A program made the position numbers and the translations under genes. The notes under the pieces were generated by a model. The model was given only the letters and a program-made list of their open reading frames with translations. It was not told the DNA's origin and searched no databases. DNA of 64,000 nucleotides from Paractinoplanes deccanensis (lineage in GTDB: Bacteria > Actinomycetota > Actinomycetes > Mycobacteriales > Micromonosporaceae), in assembly GCF_016862115.1 (NCBI RefSeq), contig NZ_BOMI01000104.1, forward strand, positions 52,529-116,528, written 5' to 3'. Below, in pieces: positions 17,974 through 25,794 of the stretch. How positions within the stretch are numbered: the stretch's first letter is position 1; each line of letters starts with the position of its first letter.

Positions 17974-18441
17974 TCAGAGCTTGAGCACGTACCGGTGCTC
18001 GCCCGACAGCACCAGCTCGCCGCGCTGGTTGTGCACGGCAGCCCGGGCGGTCACCACACCCGTGCCGTCGCCCGGCTCCAACCCGATGATCGTCAGGCTC
18101 GGGTAGAGCGTGTCCCCGGCGTGCACCTCCCGGTGGAACTCGGCCGACAGCCCCGCGAACGCCACGAACACGTCCCCGATGTACTGCGGGAACAGGGTTG
18201 CCCCCGGCGCCGTGAACGCCAGCACCTGAAGCCCGTGCACCACCGGCGCCGCGTGGCCGTGCGCCCGCGCGTACACCTGGTCGTAGTGAATCGGATGGTT
18301 GTCCGCGGAAACCGTCTGGAACGCGGCGGCGTGCGCGTCGGTCACGGTTCGGCTCGGCGCATTGAACACCTCACCGACCCGCAGGTCCGCGAACCTGCGC
18401 GCGGGAACGACGGTGTGCGTACCAGGATCAAAAGCAGCCAT
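17974..18441 (-). CDS. MaoC-like hot-dog dehydratase/hydratase
   Basis: A 155-residue single hot-dog domain. The hydratase-2 motif is recognisable as SADNHPIHYDQVYARAHG, with the catalytic Asp and His, followed by PVVHGLQVLAF. The family hydrates or dehydrates acyl-CoA or acyl-ACP thioesters as dimers. The start is taken at the internal ATG (18441), because the preceding Gly-rich 14 codons look non-native; an upstream ATG at 18483 cannot be excluded. No fatty-acid genes are adjacent. Confidence 0.88.
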   Translation of the reverse strand: MAAFDPGTHTVVPARRFADLRVGEVFNAPSRTVTDAHAAAFQTVSADNHPIHYDQVYARAHGHAAPVVHGLQVLAFTAPGATLFPQYIGDVFVAFAGLSAEFHREVHAGDTLYPSLTIIGLEPGDGTGVVTARAAVHNQRGELVLSGEHRYVLKL

Positions 18442-18531
18442 GCCCCGAGCGTGCCCACCCGCGCCGCCCCCGCCGTCCGTCATGTGACTGCCGGCGGTGG
18501 CGGGCGAGAGCGATCCTGAGGCGGAGCTGCC

Positions 18532-20346
18532 TCAGATGAAGTGGCCGCCGGGAAGGAACTGGGCCGGCTTGAGCGGCCGGCCGGTGATGCGGACGTCGCC
18601 GATCCAGCCGTAGAAGCCCTGCTCGTACTTCAGGTTGTACGAGGTCGCGCCGATCACGAACGGGCGGCCCAGGGTGGCGATGCCGTGTGCCGGCTGGGTG
18701 GGGTTGCGGGCGATCTTCGAGCCGTTCACGTAGATGATCGAGCGGCGGCCGTCGTTGACGATGGCGACGTGCTGCCAGACGCCGGTGGGCAGGGCGTGGC
18801 TCCACGACGTGGGGTTGTGGTCGCCGTCCTCGGTGTAGAGCACGTACTGCAGGAACCGCTCGCCCGACAGGTTCAGGCTGCACGTGGGCTCGAGCTCGTC
18901 ATAGCCGCTCTTCTTGCCGGCGTCGACGGCGCGGCCCTCCCAGCTGAGGATGCCCATCCAGCTGTGGTCGCCGACGAACGGCTCGGGCAGCTTGATGAAC
19001 GCCTCGATCGTGTAGCCGTCGAGGAACTTCGCGCTGTTCAGCGGCGCGTTGTCGCCGGTGTGCAGGATCGCGCCGCGGTTGGGGTTCTTGCCGCCGTCGA
19101 AGTAGAGGCTGGCGTGCGCGGGCGCGCCGATGTGGTGCTCGTCCGAGAGGGACACGTTGCCGTTGGCGAGCCTGCGTACGGTCAAGTGGTTGCCCTTGCC
19201 GCTCAGGTCCCGCACCACCGCGCCGTCGGCCACCGACTGGCCGGCGGTGTCGAACCGCCAGTAGGCGGCGGTGTGCCGGTCCACCACCTGGGCGGCCGGG
19301 CGCGGCGCGGGAAGGGCGGGCGGCGCGAAGCCGGCGAAGCGCTCGTCGAAGTCGATGTCGAGGCTGAACCGGTCGACGTCGCCGGTCAGCTCGATGGTCT
19401 CGGCCTCCAGCGGCGTGCGCGGCGAGCGCGACAGGAACCACGGCGAGAAGGTCTCCACGTCGATCCGGTTGCGCACCAGGTCGAAGTGGTAGAGCCGGAT
19501 CATCGCGGCGCCGCCGTAGTAGCGGTCCTGGTAGTTCGTGATGTGCACGTGCACGTCGTGCCCGGCGTCGTTCCTCAGGACGGTGCGGCCGGGCGGCCAG
19601 TAGTGCCCGTTCAGGGTCAGGAAGATCTGGTCGTTGCCCTTGATGAGCTTGTCCCAGAGCCGCTGCCCGTTGCCGGAGAGGTAGGCGGTGCCGGCGTCGT
19701 CGGCGTAGGCGAGGTCGTGCGTGGTGACGATCGCGGGCGTACGCGAATGCGCCTTGAGAATGCCGTTGGCCCAGGTGAGGCCGCCGTCGGAGATGCGCCA
19801 GTCGAGGGCGAGAATCAGCCACTGGCGGCCGCCGGCCTCGATCAGGTGCGCGCTGTTGTAGCCGTCGGCCGAGGCGCCGAGGAAGGTCGGCCGGCCCCGG
19901 AAGCGCGCGGGCCCGAAGGTGGAGAGGTACGCCGTGCTGCCGCGCTGGTCGTTCGTCGAGCCGTTGACGTCGTGGTTGCCGGCGAGAACGCTGTACGGCA
20001 ACCGCCCGTCGATCTTGCGGAAGGTCTCGCCGGCGAGCTTGATCTCGGCCTCGGTGCCGTGCTCGGTGACGTCGCCCAGGTGCGTCAGGAAGGCGATGTT
20101 GTCCTCGGCGCGCTGCTCCAGCAGGTAGGAGAACGTCTCGCGCAGCGGCGCGGGGTCGGCGCTGTCGGCGTCGAACAGGTACTGGGTGTCGGGCAGGACC
20201 GCGAGGGCGAACCGGGGGCTGTCCTCGTCGAACTTCCCGCCCTTCGCCGCCGGGGACCCGGCCTGGGCCGGGGCGGCGGCGATGAGGGACACGGCGGGCG
20301 CGGCGGCGGCCGCGCGCAGGAGATCACGTCGTTGCACAGCCGTCAA
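18532..20346 (-). CDS. Tat-exported metallophosphoesterase with C-terminal LamG-like domain
   Basis: A 604-residue protein with a twin-arginine leader (QRRDLLRAAAAAPAVSLIAA). Residues 45-300 are a calcineurin-like phosphoesterase with its full metal-ligand series: VLPDTQ, HLGDVTE, GNHDVNG, TTHD and NGHYW. Residues 350-600 form a concanavalin-like LamG/laminin-G-3 sandwich (YTIEAFIKLPEP, WQHVAIVNDGRRSIIYVNGS), which probably binds a polymer. It acts outside the membrane on an unknown phosphoester. Twin arginines and folded metal sites fit export by Tat. Confidence 0.92.
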   Translation of the reverse strand: MTAVQRRDLLRAAAAAPAVSLIAAAPAQAGSPAAKGGKFDEDSPRFALAVLPDTQYLFDADSADPAPLRETFSYLLEQRAEDNIAFLTHLGDVTEHGTEAEIKLAGETFRKIDGRLPYSVLAGNHDVNGSTNDQRGSTAYLSTFGPARFRGRPTFLGASADGYNSAHLIEAGGRQWLILALDWRISDGGLTWANGILKAHSRTPAIVTTHDLAYADDAGTAYLSGNGQRLWDKLIKGNDQIFLTLNGHYWPPGRTVLRNDAGHDVHVHITNYQDRYYGGAAMIRLYHFDLVRNRIDVETFSPWFLSRSPRTPLEAETIELTGDVDRFSLDIDFDERFAGFAPPALPAPRPAAQVVDRHTAAYWRFDTAGQSVADGAVVRDLSGKGNHLTVRRLANGNVSLSDEHHIGAPAHASLYFDGGKNPNRGAILHTGDNAPLNSAKFLDGYTIEAFIKLPEPFVGDHSWMGILSWEGRAVDAGKKSGYDELEPTCSLNLSGERFLQYVLYTEDGDHNPTSWSHALPTGVWQHVAIVNDGRRSIIYVNGSKIARNPTQPAHGIATLGRPFVIGATSYNLKYEQGFYGWIGDVRITGRPLKPAQFLPGGHFI

Positions 20347-20391
20347 TATGGCGGCCGAAAACTACACTGCGGCAAACGAGAGACGAGATCT

Positions 20392-20955
20392 TCAGGCGTT
20401 CCACGCGTCGATCGCGGGCCTGCCGTGCTCGAACGAGAGGGTGGACAGCGTCGCCGTGCCGAGCTTGAGGCGCCCACCGAACTCCGCCGGCTGCTCCACC
20501 CAGCGCGCGCCCACCACGCGCAGCGCGTGCCCGTGCCCGAGCAGCGCCACGTCACCCTGGTCGAGGAAGGTGCGCGCGTGCGCCAGCACCCGGTCGATCC
20601 GCTCGGCGATCTGCTCCGGCGACTCACCGTCCGGCGCGCCGTCGGTGAACAGCCACCAGCCCGGGTCGGTCTCGTGGATCTGCGGCGTGGTGATGCCCTC
20701 GTACTTGCCGTAGTTCCACTCGGCCAGGTCCTCGGTCGTCTCGGTCACCGTGAGCCCGGCCAGCTCGGCGGTCCGCAGCGCCCGCTTGCGCGGACTCGAG
20801 ATCACCGCGGCGAACGTACGCCCCTTGAGGCGCTCACCGGCCGCACGCGCCTGCCGCTCGCCCTCCTCGGTCAGTTCGAGATCGGTGTACGACGTGTGCC
20901 TGCCGTTCGCACTCCACTCGGTCTGCCCGTGCCGGATGAGCACGATCTCGCCCAT
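20392..20955 (-). CDS. Histidine phosphatase family protein
   Basis: A 187-residue phosphoglycerate-mutase-like phosphatase. The catalytic LIRHGQTEW motif opens the protein (His9), EWNYGKYEG supplies the acid, and LLGHGHALRVV supplies the second histidine. The family removes phosphate from small metabolites or phosphoproteins through a phosphohistidine. Substrate cannot be predicted. It lies 45 bp upstream (in gene order) of the phosphoesterase gene on the same strand and the two could be cotranscribed. Confidence 0.93.
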   Translation of the reverse strand: MGEIVLIRHGQTEWSANGRHTSYTDLELTEEGERQARAAGERLKGRTFAAVISSPRKRALRTAELAGLTVTETTEDLAEWNYGKYEGITTPQIHETDPGWWLFTDGAPDGESPEQIAERIDRVLAHARTFLDQGDVALLGHGHALRVVGARWVEQPAEFGGRLKLGTATLSTLSFEHGRPAIDAWNA

Positions 20956-21111
20956 GATGTGACTCCTTAGTCGCCCGCGTTCTTTGTACCCCGCGAAACC
21001 ACCGGCTAAGGCCCGGTCTTCCTATCCCGGAGGTGCCATCCACCACAACAAGATCAGCGGCCACTCCGGCCCGCCGCGCACTGCGACCCTTTGATGGCGA
21101 CTGTCCTGTGC

Positions 21112-21528
21112 TCACCCTCGCCGCGGCGATCGGGCGGCGCGCAGCAGGGCGAGGGTTTCGTGGTGGCCGCCGGCGTCGGCCCATTCCAGCGCGGTGTGGC
21201 CACGGCCGCCGTCCTCGCGCTGGTGAGGGTCGGCGCCGGCGGCCAGCAGGGCCTCGACGGCGGCGGTGTGGCCCCAGCAGGCGGCGGCACACAACGGCAG
21301 GCCCTCCTCGCCCGTGCCGCTCTCGGTGGCGGGGTCGGCGCCGGCGGCGGTCAGGGCGCGGATGGTGTCCGGCCTGCCCTGCACGCTCGCGCGGTACAGG
21401 GGTGTGGTGCCCTCGGGGTCGGGGCTGTTCGGGTCGGCGCCGGCCCGCAGCAGCTCCGCGACCCGGGCGGCGGTGCCCCAGCCGGCGGCCTCGACCAGGG
21501 CTTGCTGGAGATCGCTCATGCGGGCCAT
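21112..21528 (-). CDS. Ankyrin-repeat protein
   Basis: A 138-residue protein made almost wholly of three to four ankyrin repeats (AAGWGTAARVAELLRAGADPN, GTTPLYRASVQGRPDTIRAL, CAAACWGHTAAVEALLAAGADP, HTALEWADAGGHHETLALLR). Such repeats mediate protein contact; no enzymatic or export signal is visible. A second ATG three codons in is an equally good start. It is divergent from the unknown gene at 21610. Confidence 0.85.
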   Translation of the reverse strand: MARMSDLQQALVEAAGWGTAARVAELLRAGADPNSPDPEGTTPLYRASVQGRPDTIRALTAAGADPATESGTGEEGLPLCAAACWGHTAAVEALLAAGADPHQREDGGRGHTALEWADAGGHHETLALLRAARSPRRG

Positions 21529-21609
21529 TGTCGGCAGTCACATGATGGAGCGCGAGCGCGGTCGTTCCGCCCGGTGCCGGATCGCCGCCGAGGGCTGTTC
21601 AATACGACG

Positions 21610-22230
21610 GTGATCATCGCCAAGGCTGTGTTCGAAGTGGAACCGTGGGACGGGCCGGCGGTGCCGTGGGCGGCGCGCGCCGACCCGTGGTCCTGGGTGG
21701 CCCTGGACGCGGCGTGCACCGACGGGCAGATCGGGCTGTTCCTCGCCGTACTGGCGTCTCGCTTCGACGTATCGCCGCAGGACGGGCCGGCGCGGATCGC
21801 GGACGCGCTCGTGGCCGAGGAGATGCTGCTCGTCAACGGCGGCCTGCGGGTGGCGGACACCGCCACGGGCAGCGTCGTGGTGCCGGGCTGCTGCGCGGGG
21901 TTGGAGAGCTGGCACGAGTGGGCGGACCTCGCGGCGGGCCGCGCGGTGTGGCTCGGGCACGACCCGGAGCCGACCGTCGAGGCGATCGGCGACGATCTGC
22001 GGATCTGGCAGAACAGGGGGAGCGGCGATCACGTCGACATTCCGCGCGCCGTCCTGCCGTCTCTGCTGCTCGGCGTGCGGCGTGACCTGGTGGGCTTTCT
22101 CGGCGCGCTCGCCCTGTGGGGCGTGCGGGCCGGGCTCGGCGAGCGGACGGCCGCGCTGGTGGAGGCGGTCGGTGCCATGTTGCTTCCCGTGGACGTCAGG
22201 GATAGCCTGACGTCGTCAGGGCGAGCCTGA
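21610..22230 (+). CDS. Hypothetical protein
   Basis: A 206-residue soluble protein that I do not recognise. It is acidic and Trp-rich at its start (EVEPWDGPAVPWAARADPW), has GCCAGLESWHEWADL in the middle and a hydrophobic helix LLGVRRDLVGFLGALALWG near the end. Codon use is like its neighbours. The GTG at 21610 lacks a good ribosome-binding site; another GTG at 21628 is possible. Its last codons overlap the tandem palindromes that precede the next gene, so transcription of that gene would be controlled within this one. Confidence 0.65.
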   Translation: MIIAKAVFEVEPWDGPAVPWAARADPWSWVALDAACTDGQIGLFLAVLASRFDVSPQDGPARIADALVAEEMLLVNGGLRVADTATGSVVVPGCCAGLESWHEWADLAAGRAVWLGHDPEPTVEAIGDDLRIWQNRGSGDHVDIPRAVLPSLLLGVRRDLVGFLGALALWGVRAGLGERTAALVEAVGAMLLPVDVRDSLTSSGRA

Positions 22231-22232
22231 CG
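22193..22232. promoter_or_regulatory. Two tandem palindromes, candidate operator
   Basis: ACGTCAGG-N5-CCTGACGT occupies 22193-22213 and CGTCAGG-N5-CCTGACG occupies 22214-22232. Both are perfect, with centres 20 bp apart, i.e. on the same face of the helix. They end 14 bp before the start of the zinc-finger/HTH gene at 22247 and overlap the stop codon of the upstream gene. The layout fits cooperative binding of two dimers, most simply autoregulation by the adjacent DNA-binding protein. Confidence 0.55.
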
Positions 22233-22246
22233 ACGGAGGAGGAGTC

Positions 22247-22594
22247 ATGACCGCTGTGACCGAGATGCTGTGCTCGTTCTGCGGCAAGCGACAGGACGAG
22301 GTCGGGCAGCTCATCGCGGGGCCCGGACCGTCGATCTGTGACGAGTGCGTGCGGCTCTGCAACGACGTGCTGGCCGGCAAGCGGCCGGAGGGCATCCGGG
22401 GGTGGGACGAGCAGTCGGACGAGGAGCTGATGGCCACGATGGTCCGGGTCGCCTCGCTCAAGCAGCAGGTCGACCAGGCCGTGGGGCGCATCGCGCGGCG
22501 GCTGCGGGGCCGGGGCGTGACCTGGACGGCGATCGGCGGCGCGTTGGGGATCACCAAGCAGTCGGCGTGGGAGCGCTTCTCCGGTGAGGACTGA
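22247..22594 (+). CDS. ClpX-type C4 zinc finger with C-terminal helix-turn-helix
   Basis: A 115-residue protein. Cys9-x2-Cys12 and Cys31-x2-Cys34 form the ClpX N-terminal zinc finger (CSFCGKRQDEVGQLIAGPG, SICDECVRLC), but no ClpX ATPase follows. Residues 60-115 form a helix and a helix-turn-helix (WTAIGGALGITKQSAWERF). The combination suggests a small regulator in which the zinc finger dimerises or contacts a partner. AGGAGG lies 5 nt before ATG. It is preceded by tandem palindromes and followed after 3 nt by a methyltransferase gene, so the two form an operon. Confidence 0.88.
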   Translation: MTAVTEMLCSFCGKRQDEVGQLIAGPGPSICDECVRLCNDVLAGKRPEGIRGWDEQSDEELMATMVRVASLKQQVDQAVGRIARRLRGRGVTWTAIGGALGITKQSAWERFSGED

Positions 22595-22597
22595 CGG

Positions 22598-23221
22598 ATG
22601 ACAGTGGACGGCTGGCTGGCGGACGCGCGGGCCTCGTACGACACGGTGGCCGAGAGCTACTTCGAGCTCACGCGCGACGCGCTCGCGGGGGCACCGTTCC
22701 TGCGGGCGGCGCTGGCGACGTTCGCCGAGATGGTGGACGGGCCGGTGGCCGACGTCGGATGCGGGCCGGGGCACGTGACCGGGCATCTGCGAGGGCTCGG
22801 CGTAGACGCGTTCGGCATCGACCTCGCGCCCGCGATGGTGGAGATCGCCCGGCGCGAGCATCCCGGTGCGCGGTTCGAGGTGGGGTCGATGACCGACCTG
22901 CGCCTCGCCGACGGGTCGGTGGGCGGGCTGGTGGCGTTCTGGTCGCTGATCCACATCCCGGACGACGTGCTGCCGGCCGTTCTCGGTCACTTCCGGCGGG
23001 TGCTGCGGCCCGGCGGGGTGCTGCTGGCCGGGTTCCACGTGGGTGACGGGTCGCGGTGGAAGACCGAGGGGTACGGCGGTCATCCGATGCGGATCCACGT
23101 GCACCGCCGGCGGCCGGAGCGGATGGCGGCCCTGCTGCGGGACGCCGGCTTCGCCATCACCGCGCAGACCGTGATCGGCGTCGACGAGCCGGTGCCCGGA
23201 GCGATGATCTTCGCCGGCTGA
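22598..23221 (+). CDS. Class I SAM-dependent methyltransferase
   Basis: A 207-residue methyltransferase. Motif I is VADVGCGPGHVTGHL (about 50-64), motif II region GIDLAPAMVEIARREHP, and motif IV-like LVAFWSLIHIPDD, followed by RVLRPGGVLLAGFHVG. It transfers methyl groups from S-adenosylmethionine to an unknown, probably small-molecule acceptor. It starts 3 nt after the stop of the zinc-finger regulator and is presumably translated from the same message. Confidence 0.92.
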   Translation: MTVDGWLADARASYDTVAESYFELTRDALAGAPFLRAALATFAEMVDGPVADVGCGPGHVTGHLRGLGVDAFGIDLAPAMVEIARREHPGARFEVGSMTDLRLADGSVGGLVAFWSLIHIPDDVLPAVLGHFRRVLRPGGVLLAGFHVGDGSRWKTEGYGGHPMRIHVHRRRPERMAALLRDAGFAITAQTVIGVDEPVPGAMIFAG

Positions 23222-23228
23222 CGGCCGG

Positions 23229-24641
23229 TCAGGCGGACGCCGAGGCGGGGTCGGCGGCGGGCGCCGGCTCGGGGTCGGCGGCGGGCTCGGGGGAGGGCTC
23301 GCGCGCCGGCACCGCGAACGACAGCGCCACCGCCACCACGGTGAAGGCCACGGTCCACCAGAACGCGACGTGGAAGGCGTGCGCCGACGAGGCGAGGATG
23401 ACGGCGAGCAGGGCCACGCCCGCCGAGCCGCCGACCTGCTGGGCGATGCGGGTGACGATGCTGGCGTGCGGCACCTGGTCGTGCGGGAGGCCGGCGAACG
23501 CCACGGTCATCAGCGGGATCACGACGATGCCGAGGCCGAGTCCCCGTACGAGCAGGAAAGCCAGCAACGGCCAGACGGTCGTGTGGGCGCCGGCGAGCGC
23601 GAACGGGACCGTGGCCGCGCCGACCAGCGCGAAGCCGGTGATGATGACGCCGCGGGCGCCGACGCGGTCGAGCAGGCGGGCGGCGACCGCGCGGGAGAGC
23701 AGCGAGCCCACGCCCTGCGGGATGAGCAGCAGGCCGGCCTCGAGGGCGTCCGTGCCGCGCACCTGCTGCCAGTAGAGCGGCAGCAGGAACATCGCGCCGT
23801 ACAGGGCGGCGCCGGAGAGGAAGAGCAGCGCGGACGCGGCCCAGGTGGGGCGGGAGCGCAGCACTGCCAGGTCGACCAGCGCGTCCCCGCCGAGGCGCAG
23901 CGCCCGCAGCACGAAGGCGGCGAGCAGGGCCGCCCCGGCCACGAGCGGGACGATCACGTCGGCGCGCAGGAACGAGCCGGCGGCGTTCGACAGGCCCCAC
24001 AACAGGGCGACCAGGGCGGGGGAGAGCAGCAGGAAACCGGCGGCGTCCAGCGGCACGCGGCGGCCGGCGGCGGAGGCGGGGATCAGGCGCCACGCCAGGA
24101 TCAGCCCGGCCAGGCAGAGCGGCACGTTGACCAGGAACAGCCAGCGCCAGCTGCCGGCGCCGAGGAGGAGACCGCCGATCACCGGGCCGAGGATGGGCCC
24201 GAGCGCGGCCGGGAGGGCGACCACCGACATCAGCCGGGCGCGGTCGGAGCCCTTCGCCGCCTGCATGATGATCGTGGTCATCAGCGGCACCAGGGCGCCG
24301 CCGCCGAGGCCCTGCACCACGCGGAACGCGATGAGGCTCGGCGCGTCCCAGGCGAACGAGCAGAGCACCGAGCCGAGCAGGAAGACCGCGAGCGCGGCGA
24401 TCCACAGGTTCTTCGCGCCGAGCCGGCTCTGCAGCCAGCCGACGACCGGGATCACGACGCCGAGCGCGAGCAGGTAGGCGGTGCTGACCCACTGGATGGT
24501 GGCGACGTCGGCGTGCAGGTCGGCGGAGAGCTCGTGCAGGGCGACGCTGACGATCGTGGAGTCGAGGATGACCGTGATGCCGCCCACGAGCACGGCGATC
24601 GCGGTGCGCAGGGTGGTCCGGTCGAGGGGTGCGGAGGCCAT
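23229..24641 (-). CDS. MFS drug:H+ exporter, DHA2 (14-helix) type
   Basis: A 470-residue integral membrane transporter. Motif C-like ALGPILGPVIGGLLLG and the EmrB/QacA start (ILDSTIVSVALHELSADLH, IQWVSTAYLLALGVVIPVVGWL) identify DHA2. It would export hydrophobic toxic compounds using the proton gradient. The Ala-Pro-Glu-rich tail is low complexity. ATG 24641 follows AAGGCGG. The gene is divergent from a TetR gene across 69 bp holding repeated GTATC half-sites, the classic arrangement for repressor control of an exporter. Confidence 0.94.
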   Translation of the reverse strand: MASAPLDRTTLRTAIAVLVGGITVILDSTIVSVALHELSADLHADVATIQWVSTAYLLALGVVIPVVGWLQSRLGAKNLWIAALAVFLLGSVLCSFAWDAPSLIAFRVVQGLGGGALVPLMTTIIMQAAKGSDRARLMSVVALPAALGPILGPVIGGLLLGAGSWRWLFLVNVPLCLAGLILAWRLIPASAAGRRVPLDAAGFLLLSPALVALLWGLSNAAGSFLRADVIVPLVAGAALLAAFVLRALRLGGDALVDLAVLRSRPTWAASALLFLSGAALYGAMFLLPLYWQQVRGTDALEAGLLLIPQGVGSLLSRAVAARLLDRVGARGVIITGFALVGAATVPFALAGAHTTVWPLLAFLLVRGLGLGIVVIPLMTVAFAGLPHDQVPHASIVTRIAQQVGGSAGVALLAVILASSAHAFHVAFWWTVAFTVVAVALSFAVPAREPSPEPAADPEPAPAADPASASA

Positions 24642-24651
24642 GAGTGCCGCC

Positions 24652-24706
24652 TTAAGGTACGCGACTGTATCTAACGCCTCCACGGTAGGCAGCCGCGGTA
24701 AGATAC
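24652..24706. promoter_or_regulatory. Putative TetR operator region between exporter and repressor
   Basis: Three related half-sites occur within the 69-bp divergent gap: TTAAGGTAC at 24652-24660, GTATCTAAC at 24667-24675 and GTAAGATAC at 24698-24706. The last two form an inverted repeat with one mismatch. Position between divergent tetR and exporter starts supports an operator; exact boundaries are inference. Confidence 0.4.
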
Positions 24707-24710
24707 GCAA

Positions 24711-25298
24711 GTGAGTCTTAAAGCACGGCGGCGCGGGGCGGAGCTCGAGGAGGCGATCCTCGAGGCGGCGTGGGACGTGCTGACCGAGCAGGGTTACGCC
24801 GGTTTCACGTACGAGGCCATCGCCGCCCGCGCCGGCACGAGTCGTCCCGTCCTCTATCGCCGCTGGCCCCACCGCGACGAGCTGCTGCTCGCGACCCTCC
24901 AGCGCCACTGGGTCGAACGGCCCGTCGAGGTGCCCGACACCGGCAGCCTGCGCGGCGACGCGCTCGGCTTCCTGCGCAACGCCGTGGCCGAGCGCGGCCG
25001 GCTGATCTCCCTGGTCAGCGTCCAGCTCGCCGACTACTTCCGCAGCACCGGCTCCAGCTACAGCGAGCTGCGCGACAGGCTGCGGCCGCCCGGCACACCC
25101 ACCGGCTTCGACGTGATCATCCGCCGCGCCGTCGCCCGCGGCGAGCTGCCCGACGTGCCCCGCTCGGCCCGCGTGGTGAACGTGCCCTTCGACCTGCTGC
25201 GCCACGACATGCTGATGACGCTGCGTCCCGTGCCCGACGAGGCGATCATCGAGATCGTCGACGACGTGTGGTTACCCCTGCTGGGCGTACGGGGCTGA
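24711..25298 (+). CDS. TetR/AcrR-family transcriptional regulator
   Basis: A 195-residue regulator. The N-terminal HTH is canonical (ILEAAWDVLTEQGYAGFTYEAIAARAGTS then RPVLYRRWPHRDEL); the remaining helices would form the ligand pocket, resembling the TetR_C_11-type regulators. The GTG start lies 69 bp from the divergent DHA2 exporter, its probable target, with induction by an exporter substrate. Downstream lies only a poorly defined small gene. Confidence 0.93.
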   Translation: MSLKARRRGAELEEAILEAAWDVLTEQGYAGFTYEAIAARAGTSRPVLYRRWPHRDELLLATLQRHWVERPVEVPDTGSLRGDALGFLRNAVAERGRLISLVSVQLADYFRSTGSSYSELRDRLRPPGTPTGFDVIIRRAVARGELPDVPRSARVVNVPFDLLRHDMLMTLRPVPDEAIIEIVDDVWLPLLGVRG

Positions 25299-25354
25299 GA
25301 CGCGGGCTCGCGCGATTGGTGTCGTTCCCGCGTGTGAGCAGCGATGATCGGTAG

Positions 25355-25441
25355 GTGGGCGTGCTGTGGCGTGACGTGCTGGTTCCCGACCATGTGGTGG
25401 CCAGCGACGGGCTCACTGCCGAGGTGGGCGGCCGCGCTTGA
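25355..25441 (+). pseudogene. Possible 28-codon 5' fragment of a split gene
   Basis: GTG at 25355 opens 28 codons with coding-like codon choice (reads V-G-V-L-W-R-D-V-L-V-P-D-H-V-V-A-S-D-G). It ends in TGA at 25439-25441, overlapping the TTG at 25438 of the next frame. It could be the N-terminus of the protein encoded from 25438, separated by a -1 frameshift, or a translationally coupled leader. Evidence is weak. Confidence 0.25.
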
Positions 25442-25773
25442 GGGCTACGAACAGCGTCCGGGAGCGCGGCTCGGATCCGCCGGCGCCCCTGCCGGAGCCG
25501 GGCTCCTGGGTTCGTGTTCGCGGCGAGCTCAGCGTCGCCGAGGCGTACCAGACAGACCTGTATGGATCCGCGGACGAGCCGGCGGATCGGGCCGAGCGGC
25601 GCTGGCTCGTCCGCCGGATCGTCCGCCTGGATCGCGAGACAGGCGGACCGGGATCACCTTCTCGGACGCACCGCGTCGAGGTCCCAGTCATGAGCTTCGA
25701 CAGTCTCCGCTACGGCAATGACTGTTGGACGTCCGGCTATCTGCTCGACCTCGAACAACCTCCGAGCTCCTGA
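25438..25773 (+). CDS. Hypothetical protein, possibly the 3' part of a frameshifted gene
   Basis: A 111-residue frame with G/C-rich third positions like the surrounding genes. Recognisable only as a soluble segment WVRVRGELSVAEAYQTDLYG and RRWLVRRIVRLDRETG; no family assigned. The TTG start has no clear ribosome-binding site and overlaps a 28-codon open stretch in the neighbouring frame, which suggests a frameshift or coupled start. Codon choice is looser (ACA, TCA, CCT) around 25640-25680. It ends 21 bp before the convergent GH3 gene. Confidence 0.4.
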   Translation: MRATNSVRERGSDPPAPLPEPGSWVRVRGELSVAEAYQTDLYGSADEPADRAERRWLVRRIVRLDRETGGPGSPSRTHRVEVPVMSFDSLRYGNDCWTSGYLLDLEQPPSS

Positions 25774-25794
25774 GTCAGGCGCGCAAACCAGTCG

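Noticed and set aside
22598..23221. rRNA methyltransferase conferring resistance, given the nearby exporter
   Set aside because: Motifs are of a general small-molecule class I methyltransferase, and the exporter is on the other strand with its own TetR regulator.
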